This document shows positions 1 to 25,367 of a stretch of 64,000 bases of DNA, piece by piece. The notes under the pieces are model-generated. The model had not been told where the DNA came from. It saw only the letters and a list, made by a program, of their open reading frames with translations, and did no database searches. Position numbers and translations under genes: made by a program. Numbering within the stretch: the first letter of the stretch is position 1; the number at the start of each line of letters is the position of its first letter. This DNA comes from Priapulus caudatus (Eukaryota; Priapulida; Priapulimorpha; Priapulimorphida; Priapulidae). The DNA lies in NCBI RefSeq assembly GCF_000485595.1, contig NW_014577176.1, forward strand, positions 363,633 to 427,632, in the 5' to 3' direction.

Positions 1-159
1 ACAAAAATGTGAATAAACGAATCAACTATGTGAATACATTTATTTCCGGAGGTGGAATACATATAGATGCAAAATTTGCATACAAAGATATGCATACAAA
101 GTCTCTGCTGCGTTCACGTCGTGCGTGAAATCTATTCGTCAGTGGCTGTCCGCTCTGTG

Positions 160-372
160 TGTGAGTGACCTGTAAGTGAGTCTCACTGTGAGTGTCTGTA
201 AGTGACCTGTAAGTGAGTGTCTGTGAGTGTCAGTGACCTGTAAGTGAGTGTCTGTGAGTGACCTGTAAGTGAGTCTCTGTGAGTGTCTGTGAGTGACCTG
301 TAAGTGAGTCTCTGTGAGTGACCTGTAAGTGAGTGTCTGTGAGTGACCTGTGAGTCTCTGTGAGTGACTGCT
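160..372 (+). repeat. Intronic tandem repeat of donor-like motifs
   Basis: Imperfect tandem repeat made of GTGAGTGACCTGTAAGTGAG alternating with GTCTCTGTGAGT-like segments. It ends about 20 bases before the splice acceptor (TTGCGTTGCAG, ending at 393) of the first gene. On the coding strand nearly every unit carries GTAAGTGAGT or GTGAGT, close to the consensus 5' splice site. The exon that precedes this intron was not identified; it may lie before the window or merge into the repeat. Confidence 0.85.
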
Positions 373-393
373 AACGTGTGTTTTGCGTTGCAG

Positions 394-3300
394 ATAAACC
401 GATCACGGTGACGCGGATGGAGGACATCACGGAGCCGGGAGAGCCGCAGGCAGCTGAGTGTGGCATCACCAGCACCACCATCGTCATCGGCGTCGAGCCA
501 CCTAAGATGGATGAGGTGCCCGTGTCTCGTCTCTCCGCCGACGCAAACTCCTCCCTCCTCTCCTCCTCCTCCTCCTCCTCCGTCTCTGCCACAGCCGTCG
601 CCGTCGCCGACGAGAAACCGGAGATATCGGTGAGCAGGACAGTGCTGGCGGCGGACGGTGCATGCAGCGCCGCCATGCCTGCGCGTGTGTCCGCTCCCGC
701 CGCCACGGACGAGGAGGCGGTGTGCACCGCTAACCACTTGTCCGGCAGTGCGAGCGACATGTCTGTCGCGAGCCGCGGTGCCACGCATGAGGCAGCTGTT
801 ACGAATACCTCCGCTCAGAACAATGAGATGCACGGCGGCAAGACGACGGCGCGGCACGCCGACACGATCGACCGCACGGCCGCCACAGCCGAACCCCACC
901 CCGGCGTGAACAATGCCGCCGCAGCGACACCTGGTGTTGCGCCCGCGAACCGGCAGCTGCAGAAGACGGAAGGTGGCGGGCCGGCGGCGGCGGCTGCGGC
1001 GGACGACGTTTCCGCGGAGACGAAACCAGTCGACGAGCTTCTGAAAATGAAGACGAGCGAACTGCTGGCTGCGGACTCCTGCCGGGACAGTGGCAAGGGC
1101 ACGAGTCCTGAGAGCGAGCGAGACAAGAGCCCAGAGAACAGCGACAAGGGCAAGAGTCCGAACAGCCTGAAGGACCCGTCCGAGTGGGAGGGACTCGAGG
1201 ATTACCTCGACGAATGCAGCAAGAGTCCGTCGAGTCTCGGCGGCGGCGGCGGCGCCTCCAACACCTACAAGTTCTCGTATGGCGGCGGCGGAGGCCAGTA
1301 CGCGGTGACGGCGGCGCCCCCCGGTGGCACGAACAGTTCGTCGCACGTGCGGACGACGTCGAGCTACGACGCGGACACGCTGGCAGGGGGCGCCACGCTG
1401 CTGGGGGCGACATCAGACCACCGCGGCGGCGGCGGCGGCGACGTGTGTTCAACGTTGGCGAGCGTCTATGGAGCGCGAGCGTACGGCGTGGACGCTCCGC
1501 CGCGGCCGCACGTCAAGTTAAAGTCCGGCCAGGCTGCTGCCGGCGGCGTCTACAAGCATGACGTGAAGCAAGTGCTGCAGCAGCAGCAGCACGGCAAGGT
1601 GAACATGAAAGCTGCTGCTGCTGCTGCGGCGGCGATGGTAGACGGAGGCGGCGGGGCGCGCGAGGTGACCGCTAACATCGCGGCGGTGGGTGAGGCCGCC
1701 ATGCGCTCGCTGTACGCGCCGTGCAGTGCCAGCGGTGCCCTCGTCCCCATCCAGGGTTACGGCGGCGGCGGCGGCGGCGGCGGCGGCAAGTCGTTCGCCG
1801 TACAGGAGGTGTATGCTCGCGGCGCGCCCAGCCCCGCAGCCCTGCAGCATGGCAAGTCTCTCGTCGCCGCGATGCCCCTCAGTGCTCAGCCCGCGAGAAC
1901 TACACACTCGCCCGTCGACCCGGCCACGGCGGCCGGCGCCATCATCCACGCGACGAAGCTAGGTGGCGTGTCGTACCCCCTGCAGCAGTGGAGCGGCGGC
2001 GGCGCGGTGAGTCTCGACGGCTTGCACAACGCGCAGCAGCAGCAGGGGGCGCCGGCGCCAGCAGCGTCGTCCGCGCAGCCGGGCCTGGCATGCTCGCAGC
2101 CGGACGCGGCGACCGTATCCGCGAATAGTGTGTTTGCCGCCAGCGTGTCGTCGTCGTCGTCAGCGTCGATGAACGGTCCGTCGTCGTCGGCGGCAGCGCT
2201 GTCTGTGACGGAGGTCGTGTCGAGCATACTGAACGCTTACAGCGTGTCGATGCAGGCAGCCGCCGGCTCCGCGCCCCAGACAACCTGCGCGTCGTTGAGT
2301 CGCGACCACATGTCCAGGCAGCATTACCAGTCGTCCCCGACGACGGCGACGACGGCGACCAAGAATGCGTCGTACGGCGTGGCGGCGGCGGCGATCGATG
2401 GCGGAAACGCGCCGACGTTAAAAAATGGTGCGGCGCATCAGCAGACTCTCGCGCAGGGGGCGCTGGCATCGCACCAGCCGCGCACGTCGTCCACTCATTC
2501 TCCCGTCGTCGCGTCGAACCTCGCAAACACGATAGCAGAGGTGAGTCGAGGCGTGGTTGCCGCGGGCGACAAGGCGGGCGTGTGTTCGCTCGCCACGGCA
2601 ACGAGTCTGACCTCTACCTCACCGCAGCAGCAGCAGCGAGTATCGAGCGGCGTAACCACGGCGACGACGACTACGAGAGTGCGGCCCTCCCCACCAAAAC
2701 CTGCTCCCCTGCAAATTCCAAAAGTGCAGACGTCCGGCCCAACGTTGGTGGCGTCTCCGGTCAACCTCGCGTCCAGTTACCTCCTGGCGGCGGCAAGTCT
2801 GACGCAGTCCGTTCAAGCCTCCATGTCTCTTGCGTCCTCTCACCTGTTCGGCCCTCTATCTCCGCCGCTGCCCAGCCTGCAGAGCAGTGCGGCGGGCAGC
2901 CAGTGCCTCACCACCACGTCTCAGGTTGGAGTCGGCTCCTACACGATGCGCAGCAGCAAGGCTGTGCAGAAACGCTCAATCAGTCCCGGCCGCGGCAGCT
3001 CCCCACGCGCCTGGTCCAACGCCGCGGCCCAGCCTGCCTCGCCGTCCCTCGCTGCAGTGACGGCCGACGCGTGCAGCATAGCGGCGGCGGCGGCGGTGCG
3101 GGAGCAGCCAGCGTGCACGTGGACGACGACCCCCACTGCTGCGGCCGTGTCGAACGGTCCCGCATCGCCCGCTTACTCGCTGCCAACGTCGATAACAACA
3201 GCGCTGTCCGCTCTCTCCGAGACGTCGATGGCCCTCAGTCGCTGCCACGGCCGCGCGGTGGCGCCACCTACCAGCAGCAGCCAGTCAAACTCCGCCCCCA

Positions 3301-5356
3301 TCACGAACGTGTTTCTCTCTCAGTTTGCCACGTCGGAGATGTCGCACGACTCCGCTGACGCCAAGTCGCCGGCCAGCGACGGTTACCATAGTGCCACAAA
3401 GCCGCAGTCTGCGTCGCCACGGCAACGCGACGATGACTCGACGCCCGTCGCGCGGAAGCTGGAGTCGGAATCTCACGCGGTGTCCGCGTCTCAGTTCAAC
3501 TTCGAGGAGGTTTCTGTGTCTGCGTTGGTGATGAACAGTGATGATGTGCACGACTACGCGCCCTTGCCTGCCCCCGGCGAGAACTCTCCATCCCCCAAGC
3601 AGGAGCCGGCCGTCACGAAGACAATTGTGGTCATGTCCCCTGGGAGGGCCGAGTCTGACGCCTCTGCGAAGCAGCAACAGCAGCAGGAGCAGCAGGAGCA
3701 GCAGGAGGAGGAGGAGGAGGAGGAGGAGGAGGAGGAGGATGAGGAGGAGGAGGAGCAGCAGCAGCAGCAAGAGGAGGAGGAGGCGAAGGAACCGTCGTCA
3801 GCCGTCGTCACACAGCCGCTAAAGATCGACATCCCCGTGTCGACGTCGTCAGTGCCGATGGCTCCGGCGTCTGCGGGTAAGAGAGCCTCGCGGCAGCAGC
3901 CCAGCCCTCCCTCGATGCGCATCACGCGCTCAGCAGCCGTCGTCTCCCCCAAGCCGGCCGTTGTCGACGCCGCTCAGCAGGGGGCGCTAGCGTCGCACGC
4001 GGGCACACCGACGGCGACGCCTCGGGCGAGTCCGCGCGGCGTCAAGCGTAAGTGTGGCTCGGAGGAGCCGGAGAACGGGGTGGCGGGGGCGGGAGCCCGC
4101 GTGGGGGGGCGCCTACGCAGGAGGGGGTCGGTGGACTCGCAGCCGGAGCCCGTGAGCCCGCGGGAGACGTTCACGCGACCCAGCGAACCCGACGAGGCGA
4201 ACGCCGCATCCAAGAAGCTCTCCAAGCGCAAATCTTCCGAGACGGCTGCTGAGCTCATCAAGGCATGCATCGGACTGGAGGAGAAGCCTGCGCGGCCCTC
4301 CCCCACCGCGGGGGAGGACACGCGAGGGGGGAAACCCCTGCCCCCACCCCCGCTGCCGCGGGGGAGGCCCGGAGACGACGCGCGACCTGACTCCCCGAAA
4401 CCCGCTGCACGACCGACGCGCAGTCGTCGCCGCGGCAACGCCGAGACGACGGAGAACGAGTCGAGCGATGACGAGGTGTTGCTGAGTGAGCTGGTGGGGA
4501 GGAAGCCGGGGGATCGTCGCGGGGGGAAGTCTCCTCAGGAGAGGCCGCTGCGAGGCAAGGAGATCCAGAGCAACAGCCGTAACAACAAGGATGCACGCGG
4601 CATGCGCACCCGCACTCACTCCGAGTCAAGCGCCGCGTCCGAGACTGGAGACAGGCTGGGAAAGACGGGGAAGGAGGAGAAGGTTGGGAAGAAGGAAGTG
4701 CCAAAAGCAGTGGAGAAGAACACTCGAGGTGAGCAGCAGCAGCGGCAGGGGTGAACGTTTACCAACGTGAGGGGTTGAGGGTTCACGAAACGCGGTAGCA
4801 CTTTGGGAAAGAATGCAGGAACTGTAGCTTGCTGGCATGATACGAATTGGGGGGGGGGGTGGTGAATAATAATAAATTCAAATTGCATTTGAAATGCATT
4901 TTCCATTGCATTTTAATGGGAATGATAACAAACTTGCGTTTGCTTGTTTGCAGCCGCGAGTAGGCGGAGGTGCTCTCCTTCACCGATGCCACCTGTAGCC
5001 CAAGAACAAAAGGAACAAGTCGCAGAGAAAAACACAAACAAAAGAGCGACGCGGTCGAGTGGCACGAAAGGTAGGAGGATGTTGCAACTCTAAGTCTACG
5101 AACTGTGGTTCTTAAAGTGCGCTAACAGATTTACACATTCTCGTTTATTAACAACATTTAGCTGGTTTTTTTTCACTGTATTTGTACTTATTGTATCTTA
5201 CTACTCGAGTGTGGGCCAGTAAGTATTGCCATAGATGCATTAGTGCCCTTAGTGCAACCATCGCCCACGATCACTGTTTAACGTCACCGTCTCGTTGTCG
5301 TTGCAGTGGAGAGCTCGCAAGATCTGCCACCTGTGAAGCGCAACCGACGACGGTGA
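394..5356 (+). CDS. Large low-complexity, probably nuclear protein, C-terminal part (unrecognised)
   Basis: Three exons join in phase: 394-4728, 4954-5070 and 5307-5356 (stop TGA 5354-5356), giving about 1,500 residues. The start lies upstream because the first exon opens at an acceptor with two bases of a split Asp codon. The protein is dominated by Ala/Ser/Thr/Gly/Gln low-complexity sequence with Gly, Ala and Ser runs, and a Glu/Gln-rich block at about 3660-3790. The last 250 residues are basic with Lys/Arg clusters and Ser-Pro sites, including KRKSSETAAELIKACIG, and it ends PPVKRNRRR. This suggests a nuclear, chromatin-associated protein. I see no catalytic fold and do not recognise a family. 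The splice donors (CGAG|GTGAGC, AAAG|GTAGGA) and acceptors (TTTGCAG, CGTTGCAG) are good. The exon is far more CpG-rich than its introns. Frames on the other strand here are shadows of triplet repeats. Confidence 0.8.
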
Positions 5357-5738
5357 GGCTGACGAGCGTCGTCACGGTAACGAGCGACGATCCCCCGCCG
5401 GTCGAACGCGCGCTTGTCGTCTCATCGTCCGACCGCGCCGGCCCGCGGGGGAGAGACCAGGCCTGTCATTCGTCGCGCCCCCTGGCTGTGTGTGCGGGGG
5501 CAAAGAGCCGCACCTTGCTCCGGAGCGACAGCACGAATAGCCACTTGTTTATTTGTAGAAACGGGGCAGAGACACTGTGGAGGGGGATCAGTGCGACCAA
5601 GACGCGACGAGGCAGCGACCGCCTGCAGAACTCTGAACTGTCGTTTTTCCAGGTGTGAGAGCAACTGACTGCTAACTGGTAGGGTCAACAGCGCAGAGCG
5701 AGAGATATTTGCAAAGTGCACGTGCCATAAGATGTATA

Positions 5739-5744
5739 AATAAA
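5739..5744 (+). terminator. Polyadenylation signal of the first gene
   Basis: AATAAA about 380 bases after the stop codon at 5356, followed within 60 bases by GT-rich sequence. This gives a plausible 3' UTR of about 0.4 kb. Confidence 0.6.
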
Positions 5745-7952
5745 GTGCAATAACGTCAGTCAAATGTGCGGACCAAGATTTTGTTGTGTGTTCGACACCG
5801 TGTGCTGCCACCTGTTGTGTTCTAGTAATGGTTTTTTGTTGGATATAGTATCTATGGAATATTATATATTTGATTTTTTGGCACGTTGTGTGTGTGTGTG
5901 TGTATGTATGTATGTGTGTGTGCGTGTGCGTGTGCGTGTGCGTGTGTGAGAGAGGTTGGCTATTGAGGCAAAGAATCACGTATCACTGAATTCTGTCTAA
6001 TCTGTAAATACTGAATAAGCTTCACAGTCGACTAGTAAGAACGTTCTGACCCATGTTTGTATAATAACTGAAGAGTTTAGACTGTAAAGACTACTACCGC
6101 GTGTACAGACGAAAGATGTGAACTTAGGTGCGCACGATTAAGTTAATAATGTACATGTGTAACGCTGGTGCGTACGGTTTGAGTTTCAAAGACTATTAGA
6201 TAATGCTAAATGTGTATTGAGCATAGGTGTCAAATATTTTGACCTTGCCTAACTGGGATGTTCTATTGTTAAGTTATGAAATGTGGCAAGAGAACATTTG
6301 CAATCGCATTCACCATTTGCAGTTGGCATCTTTAGTAGCGCTGTGCATCTTAATAGTGTTTCTGAACGCTTGTTGCTTGTAGATTTAGTAAACAGTGCAA
6401 AAATTATGAAAAATACTAAAAAATAATGAATTGCGTGTGTAGAGGAAGAAATCCTCTCACTGCGTCTGCATTAGAACGAGTTGCTGCTGTTGCAGAGTAG
6501 TGCCGCACTAGAATGGCAGGCAATGGATGAAGCAAGGGAGAACTGGGATACACTGTGAACTGTCTGTTGTAAAAACAATTCTTGTATTTTCCTCTCTCTA
6601 TCTCCTTTAGATTTAAATCTTAGGTATATTATAACCTTCGCTGTATAATATGATTGACTGTGGCTGCTGTTGTCGCGTGCCAGTTGGGTGTTGATGATTG
6701 TGAAGTTGCAATTTTTCTGTGTTCACTCGTGTGGGATATGTCAGGTCCCATTGTACAGGCTATCTGTGAAGGCATTTACCATACACGGTGAAGCAGATGT
6801 TACTATGAAATTGCCAGTTATTTACACAAAATGAAGTTTTCGCTTTGTAAATTTACCATAAAATAATACTGGAGTCTAATCAATTTCGCTGATGAATTGG
6901 ATTTAGTCGCCACTATATTATTGTAACTATATCTCTGTACGCAGGAGATCTAATTGTACATAGAATCACTCTAATATACGCCTGTTCTAATACTGAACAA
7001 TCTATCATTCTGTTTGCTTTATTTTGAAGTTCAAAACTGCAAAGACGCGTTTTAATATAGTATTATTAATAGTGTTTGGCGTGGTGAACGTATCCGACAC
7101 TGCAGTTGCTGTAGCGATGTTCAAACCACACTCGTAGCATCAATTATTGTAGTGGAAGCAGCAGCACGTTGTCTGACCTGTTACATAGAAGCACATGGAT
7201 ATAGATAGCTCCAGGGTAGAAGCCATGGTTGGTGTCAACTACTATCCGCTTCAGTGTTACGTGTCTCCATCGCGGTAGTAGGGTTGCTGTACTGGGTAGT
7301 AGATATTTCTCCTGTATCACGGGCCATCGTTGATGAAGTGTCGTGTAACGTTGTCGACCCAGCTACCAATATCCGGATTTCTCCTCGTTTGGTCTCGCCT
7401 GTGAGATACTGCATGTGCCCATGCAGCACGTGCATGCACCGAAAATTCCGACTCGTTCTCCGAATTATGTTAGAACGTTAGATACAGCTCTTTCACACGT
7501 GTTTATTGCTCCGTTACTTTATGTAGTGTTCTTGGATTTGATTTTTGCCAATAGCTACGCACCGGCAACAGTTGCAGGCATTTAACGTGTTTCTAGGGAG
7601 CCGTGCGTCTCTTGGTTGGTTGTCCTTCGCTCGTATTCTAATTTTTGTTTTATTTTGAGTAAACTATTAGCGCTGCAGCTGGGATACACCTTACAATAGT
7701 AGTGGGAGACACACTAATGTGTGATCTATACTGCTAAGATGTATTTTGTATTTTTATAAATATCCCGTATAATAAATACCTATAGGCTATATATGGAAAT
7801 TAAAATTACTCGACCTGTTCATGGTATGGTTTTCTACATGCGCCCATATTTTCTTCCTACATTTAAAGTTGGCATTCTAAACTTCGAACGAATTTCCATT
7901 CGAACGTAACTCTAATGAGGATTACAGGGCCAAGGCGCTGAGCAAGGAATGC
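5745..7952. other. Intergenic spacer without recognisable gene
   Basis: AT-rich non-coding DNA. It contains a (TG)n/(TGCG)n microsatellite at about 5888-5946. Other AATAAA motifs occur near 7771, so an alternative longer 3' UTR of the upstream gene is possible. No conserved reading frame or RNA gene was seen. Confidence 0.5.
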
Positions 7953-8119
7953 TGATCACTAGTAACTTTTATACATGGATTCATACATGCCTGCATGGTA
8001 AACGGGTGAAATACTTCTACCGACTTCCACTGCTGGGTCGCTGATACTGTGATAGAAGTATTTCATCCGTTTACCATGCAGGCATGTATGAATCCATGTA
8101 TAAAAGTTACTAGTGATCA
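7953..8119. repeat. Long inverted repeat (67-bp arms)
   Basis: The left arm 7953-8019 and right arm 8053-8119 are reverse complements over 67 bases with one mismatch, and the loop is 33 bases. Transcription from either side would give a long, nearly perfect hairpin. It could be a small foldback MITE or a hairpin-RNA locus. No clear flanking target duplication was seen. Confidence 0.9.
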
Positions 8120-8140
8120 CCATACTGAATCAGTTATGTT

Positions 8141-8249
8141 CAATCAACTATCATATAAACACCTGAAACGAGATTAATATTAATGCCAACATATATTATG
8201 TTGCCATTATTATTAATCTCATTTCAGGTGTTTATATGATAGTTGATTG
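8141..8249. repeat. Second long inverted repeat (50-bp arms)
   Basis: The arms 8141-8190 and 8200-8249 are reverse complements with about three mismatches around a 9-base loop. It starts 21 bases after the preceding 67-bp-arm hairpin but has a different sequence, so the two are separate palindromes placed side by side. Confidence 0.9.
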
Positions 8250-9001
8250 AAAATAACTGCTCCAGTTTATGAAATGCGAACGTGTGATCATGAACGGCAA
8301 AGGCAATAACATTAAATGAAATAAACTAGACAAGCACTCGTAGTGAAACACTATTTTTGCAAGGATAATTTAATATTCAGAAACGATGCCATTCTTAAAT
8401 AAAGTCGTACTGGAAATAAATATAACTTCCAATAACATTCGGTCAAATGTTGCAAGGCGTACAAAACATGGGTCATCATGTAGATTGGGGGTATAGATCG
8501 TGGATCGTCGTGTACAGATTGGAGACAGAGGTCCTGATTCGTGCTGTGTAGATCAATTTAACGACGTGCAAACACTGCGAGTAGTTACAGCAACGGCAAT
8601 GTGTTAAAATGGAGGTTCCAACGCACAGAATATTACGCGGGGTTGTCACCGTAAGACACATTCAGCCATGTTTGTTTTGCCAAAGTCTTACATTGTACAC
8701 GTTCTGTTCTTCCTTGATTACTGCGTATTTTCACCCAGAGCCTAAACGGTACATAGAATAATGTCTTGTGTTCTCATACACACATTGCTCTCGGAACGTT
8801 CGTTGTGAAACAATGGCAACAGATTTAATAATCATGAAACAGGTAAAGTAAAACGTATACAAGAATTAGCATCGACGGGACGCATGGACTTCCTCACTTC
8901 TTGTCACACCAAACTCAACACTACCGCTGTATCAATGCATATCATTTTATACAAACCTGGACTGAAATTACAATATAAGGCTTTCCATCATTCATTCACA
9001 C

Positions 9002-9042
<41 letters not shown>

Positions 9043-11663
9043 CACAAACAATATACGAGAACTGTTAAGCGACTTAACAAAGGGAAACTGGACGAAATTA
9101 GAAATATATGGAAACTGCTACACATGTTCACCCCCTCCTTGATAAGTCTATCATCACGAATATCAGTGCATTTCACTCCGCTATTTGACCTTATTTAGTC
9201 TCTGATTTCCCTTATCCAACTTTCAGGTTTTATTGAGCAGATTCCTATCGAAGAAGACGACATATTTCAGCTTCGTAGAAAAAAACAAGGATTTGGATAT
9301 TTCCAACTCACACGATGTCACACAAGGCAATCGTGCATCTAGGACGCAATAGAAATGTTTACCTGGCACGGCCCTAATATTATATTAAAGCAGTGGTTTT
9401 ATATACTGCTTGCGCTGGCTATGTATAGACAAAAGCAGTACAGCAAGCTAGAAATGACACCACTTGCAGATGTTACAAATACTCCAAGCACTGAACTGAA
9501 CATCTCGACTCGCAATACATCACTTCTGCAGTTCTCATCTCACTAAATAATGTAGACATTTATACTGAGGAGCTGCATGATACGGAATCGTGGCAGACAA
9601 TAGACGGATGCAGTCTGAATGAACATCGTGCACCGTGGATATGACAGCACGCACCGAGCAGTCATGTGCTAAGCGCGAGAGCTATCAGCAGCTACTGACA
9701 CCTGTCATACTCTCTTGTTCACATCATACGAGGTTGATTGGCCACACGGGTTTGCAAATCACACGCCGACCACCGACACGAGGCCAAATCACGGCCACCA
9801 CGTCACACACACACACGCAGACAGTTTCAGAGACAGCCATCACCGATCACAGACCAAGCACGGACTAATAACTGTGGCCCACCGACAACCCTGTGTGCAT
9901 GCAGCCTCGTCCAAAATCTAACACAGCGTGCCACTGCTTGCATCCTACTGTCACGAGCGTGTGCTCTACAAATGAACCCTTCAATCACCCTTTACACCAC
10001 GCATTCTCCCCACAGCCATCTTCCTCGTGCAGTATTTCGTGGCAAGAGTAATGGGATTAACATATATCAAGGTGCCTCGTAACGTTAGCGCTACAGGAAT
10101 GCGTGATGCAAGAATTCGTTGGCGATGGGACAGCGATGCTAACACTCTGCAGCAACACTGTTACTGATGTAGTGTTTGACGTTCCCAGTAAGCGGTGAGA
10201 TTACCGCCACGCAACCGATCATCGTGATTAATATATTCACTCATCTTTAATACATTAGCCACAAGGAGATACGTAAGTCATGTATAATATATATCTCTGG
10301 CACAGTTTTAGCATATTACCGTAGCAGACCTGTACACTGCATATTCAATACAGCTCTATTCAGAAGTTTACATACATCTGCGTCAATGTCACCTAGTTAT
10401 ACAATACCCTTCAAAAGGTTCATCCGACCTCACCTCATCTTATTACACAACAATTCCCTTTTTACATTTTTACCTATAATCATTCAACCACTAATCCGAG
10501 ATTGAATGCACAAGTCCTGCCTCCAATAAGCATGCATGTAGCTCAAACGGATTCGGGCGCACTCATGAACCCGGCTTTACTTATGGCCCGACTCAATAAT
10601 CAGCAAGGTATGCAATGCCTCTGTCGTCTCCTAATGAGAATGATACTGATGGACGATAGTATGCTTCTAAGTCCCATCTGGTTTAGTCATTGCCAACAGT
10701 TATCTGTTTAAACTCGAATGTTAATCAAAACAAACAATTTTTACAATTTACAATACCGTTTTCCAAACTCTGTATTCTGTGAAATAGTTGCTACCATATG
10801 AGTCACCGATAACACAGGATAACTGACATAATAGCCCCTATTATGTCTAGAGGCTATGATGCCAATGATTACGAGATCAATTTTACATTTCACCCCTACA
10901 AAACTTAGAAAATGTTGTAATACCCTCTCCAAATAACATATTCCGTTTTTGACATGCGAGTGTGTTACCATAAGCTTTGCTCTTCATGCTTGGTGAGATG
11001 GGAGGCTTGTGTAGGAGGAAGAGAGTGCTGTTAGCAATTAGTAGTTAAACACTGGATGGCTGTATTCTATACACGATGATGGCGATCACTTCAGTATGCT
11101 CCTTAGCCACTGTGCCCTGCCTTAGTCACTCTACACACTACGCCTGTACATGACTGCACGAGCGCCACCTGTAGAACAGAAAGATTTTATAGTTAGGGTT
11201 AGGGGTATAAAACAAATCATGAAATCAGCATGATACAATTTGGCAATATCACTCAAAATTTAGTCACATAACATTCTATAACACATAACTACAAGTGAAA
11301 ACGGATTTTTTTTTACAAGCATATGTAGGCATGCACAGGCATCTCCTAATCCACTAGACACTCAGGCAGCAACACACACAGGCATATATAATATATACAA
11401 ACCCACGCAAACACACATCCACCAGTGCATGAACAGACTATATAGTATGTGCATTTGTTTGTATACCTTTAGGTGCTTATGTATCCTTGCCTATATGTAT
11501 GTGTGCATTTGTAAACATCTGACTGTTTGTATACTGGCATATATATGACCACGCGCCTTTATAAGTGGATTCATACACCTAGGGGTGTTTGGGCACTGCT
11601 GAACGTAGGTAGCACGTACGTGTGCTACCTACGTGTGCACGGCTACAAGCTACGTCACCTACC
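8250..11663. other. Spacer / presumed RAB10 3' flank
   Basis: No gene was recognised. A (CGCA)n microsatellite lies at about 8999-9047. Any RAB10 3' UTR would extend leftward from 11664; minus-strand AATAAA occurs at 9229-9234 and the ATTAAA variant near 10245, but neither is close to the stop codon, so the polyadenylation site is not assigned. Confidence 0.4.
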
Positions 11664-24560
<12,897 letters not shown>

Positions 24561-24866
24561 CTTCAAAATCCGAGAGAACGCAAATCGTGATGCCTTCACT
24601 CAAACTTCAGTCCCTTCGATAGCGAATATGGAACAACGACGAAGCTCTAATTTTAATTTTACCAACACACTAGACGTTATAATATCCAGAGGTTATAACC
24701 TTAAGAAATAATTTCGTCCCAAACACACAGGGACGTCCAAAACGTTGAGAAATGTAAAATAAACTCAACAGATAAGGTAATCGTCTAGACGTCACGTGAA
24801 CGGAGGTGAGGTCACCAAACGTCACGCCCAATAAAGTTCCGGTACACAGGTCACACAACTACCGTC
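24561..24866. promoter_or_regulatory. Presumed bidirectional promoter RAB10 / MYDGF
   Basis: The 306 bases between the divergent start codons must hold both promoters and 5' UTRs. There is an ACGT-core cluster: GACGTCACGTG at 24788-24798 and a further CGTCAC near 24819, followed by a CCAAT box near 24828. Such cores bind CREB/ATF/XBP1 and E-box factors. No TATA box is evident. The assignment rests on gene arrangement, not on a mapped start site. Confidence 0.55.
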
Positions 24867-25367
24867 ATGGAGGCGCCCACGTTTACAAGAATTCTGGCAG
24901 CTTTCGTTATTTTATGTCTGCTTGAAATAACAACTCTGACAGGAGGAGATATCATAGACGAAAATGAAGTAGTCGAAGAAGCCGATGAATTTGATGTATA
25001 TCCTGGAGGCGAGGTGCACACGTTTGAACAAGAAAAAGAAGGCGTAAGGTGCAAATTCACATACTCTGCTCAGGGAGGAACAAACGAAAAATGGCTGTTC
25101 GTGATATCACACACACCGGACAAGAAAAGGTTTCACTGCACCGTAGAACGACCAGATGGTAATTCCTACTTGTTCTTTATGACGTTTTCGCTCAGTGTCG
25201 AAGGTGCGACGTTGGAGGAGGCAAATGTCGCTGGCAAGAACTTTGAAGCTCTCGGTAAAGAACAGTACATCATTAATGGCAACGAAGTGAAACACAGCAG
25301 TACATTCCAGAGTGGTCTCAGTTCAGTGCTTATCACAGCCAAAGGAGTGATATCAGAGGAACTTTGA
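24867..25367 (+). CDS. MYDGF: Myeloid-derived growth factor homologue (UPF0556 family)
   Basis: A single exon encodes 166 residues. Residues 1-26 look like a signal peptide (hydrophobic ILAAFVILCLLEITTL). The mature part matches the MYDGF fold signature: FDVYPGGEVHTFEQEKEG, then YSAQGGTNEKW, then FHCTVERPDGNSYLFF. The C terminus is SEEL, corresponding to the RTEL ER-retention tail of human MYDGF, so the protein is expected in the secretory pathway, mostly ER/Golgi, with possible secretion. In mammals it is a paracrine cardioprotective factor; its role in invertebrates is unclear. Unlike the multi-exon vertebrate gene it has no intron here. The start at 24867 is the first ATG and gives the signal peptide. 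It is divergent from RAB10. Confidence 0.95.
   Translation: MEAPTFTRILAAFVILCLLEITTLTGGDIIDENEVVEEADEFDVYPGGEVHTFEQEKEGVRCKFTYSAQGGTNEKWLFVISHTPDKKRFHCTVERPDGNSYLFFMTFSLSVEGATLEEANVAGKNFEALGKEQYIINGNEVKHSSTFQSGLSSVLITAKGVISEEL

Noticed and set aside
3285-3770. Minus-strand frame with a long leucine run
   Set aside because: It is the complement of the Gln/Glu triplet repeats of the first gene; no independent gene evidence.
394-5356. Identification of the first gene as BOD1L-like
   Set aside because: Only a general basic, Ser/Pro-rich C terminus is shared; no specific motif supports the name.
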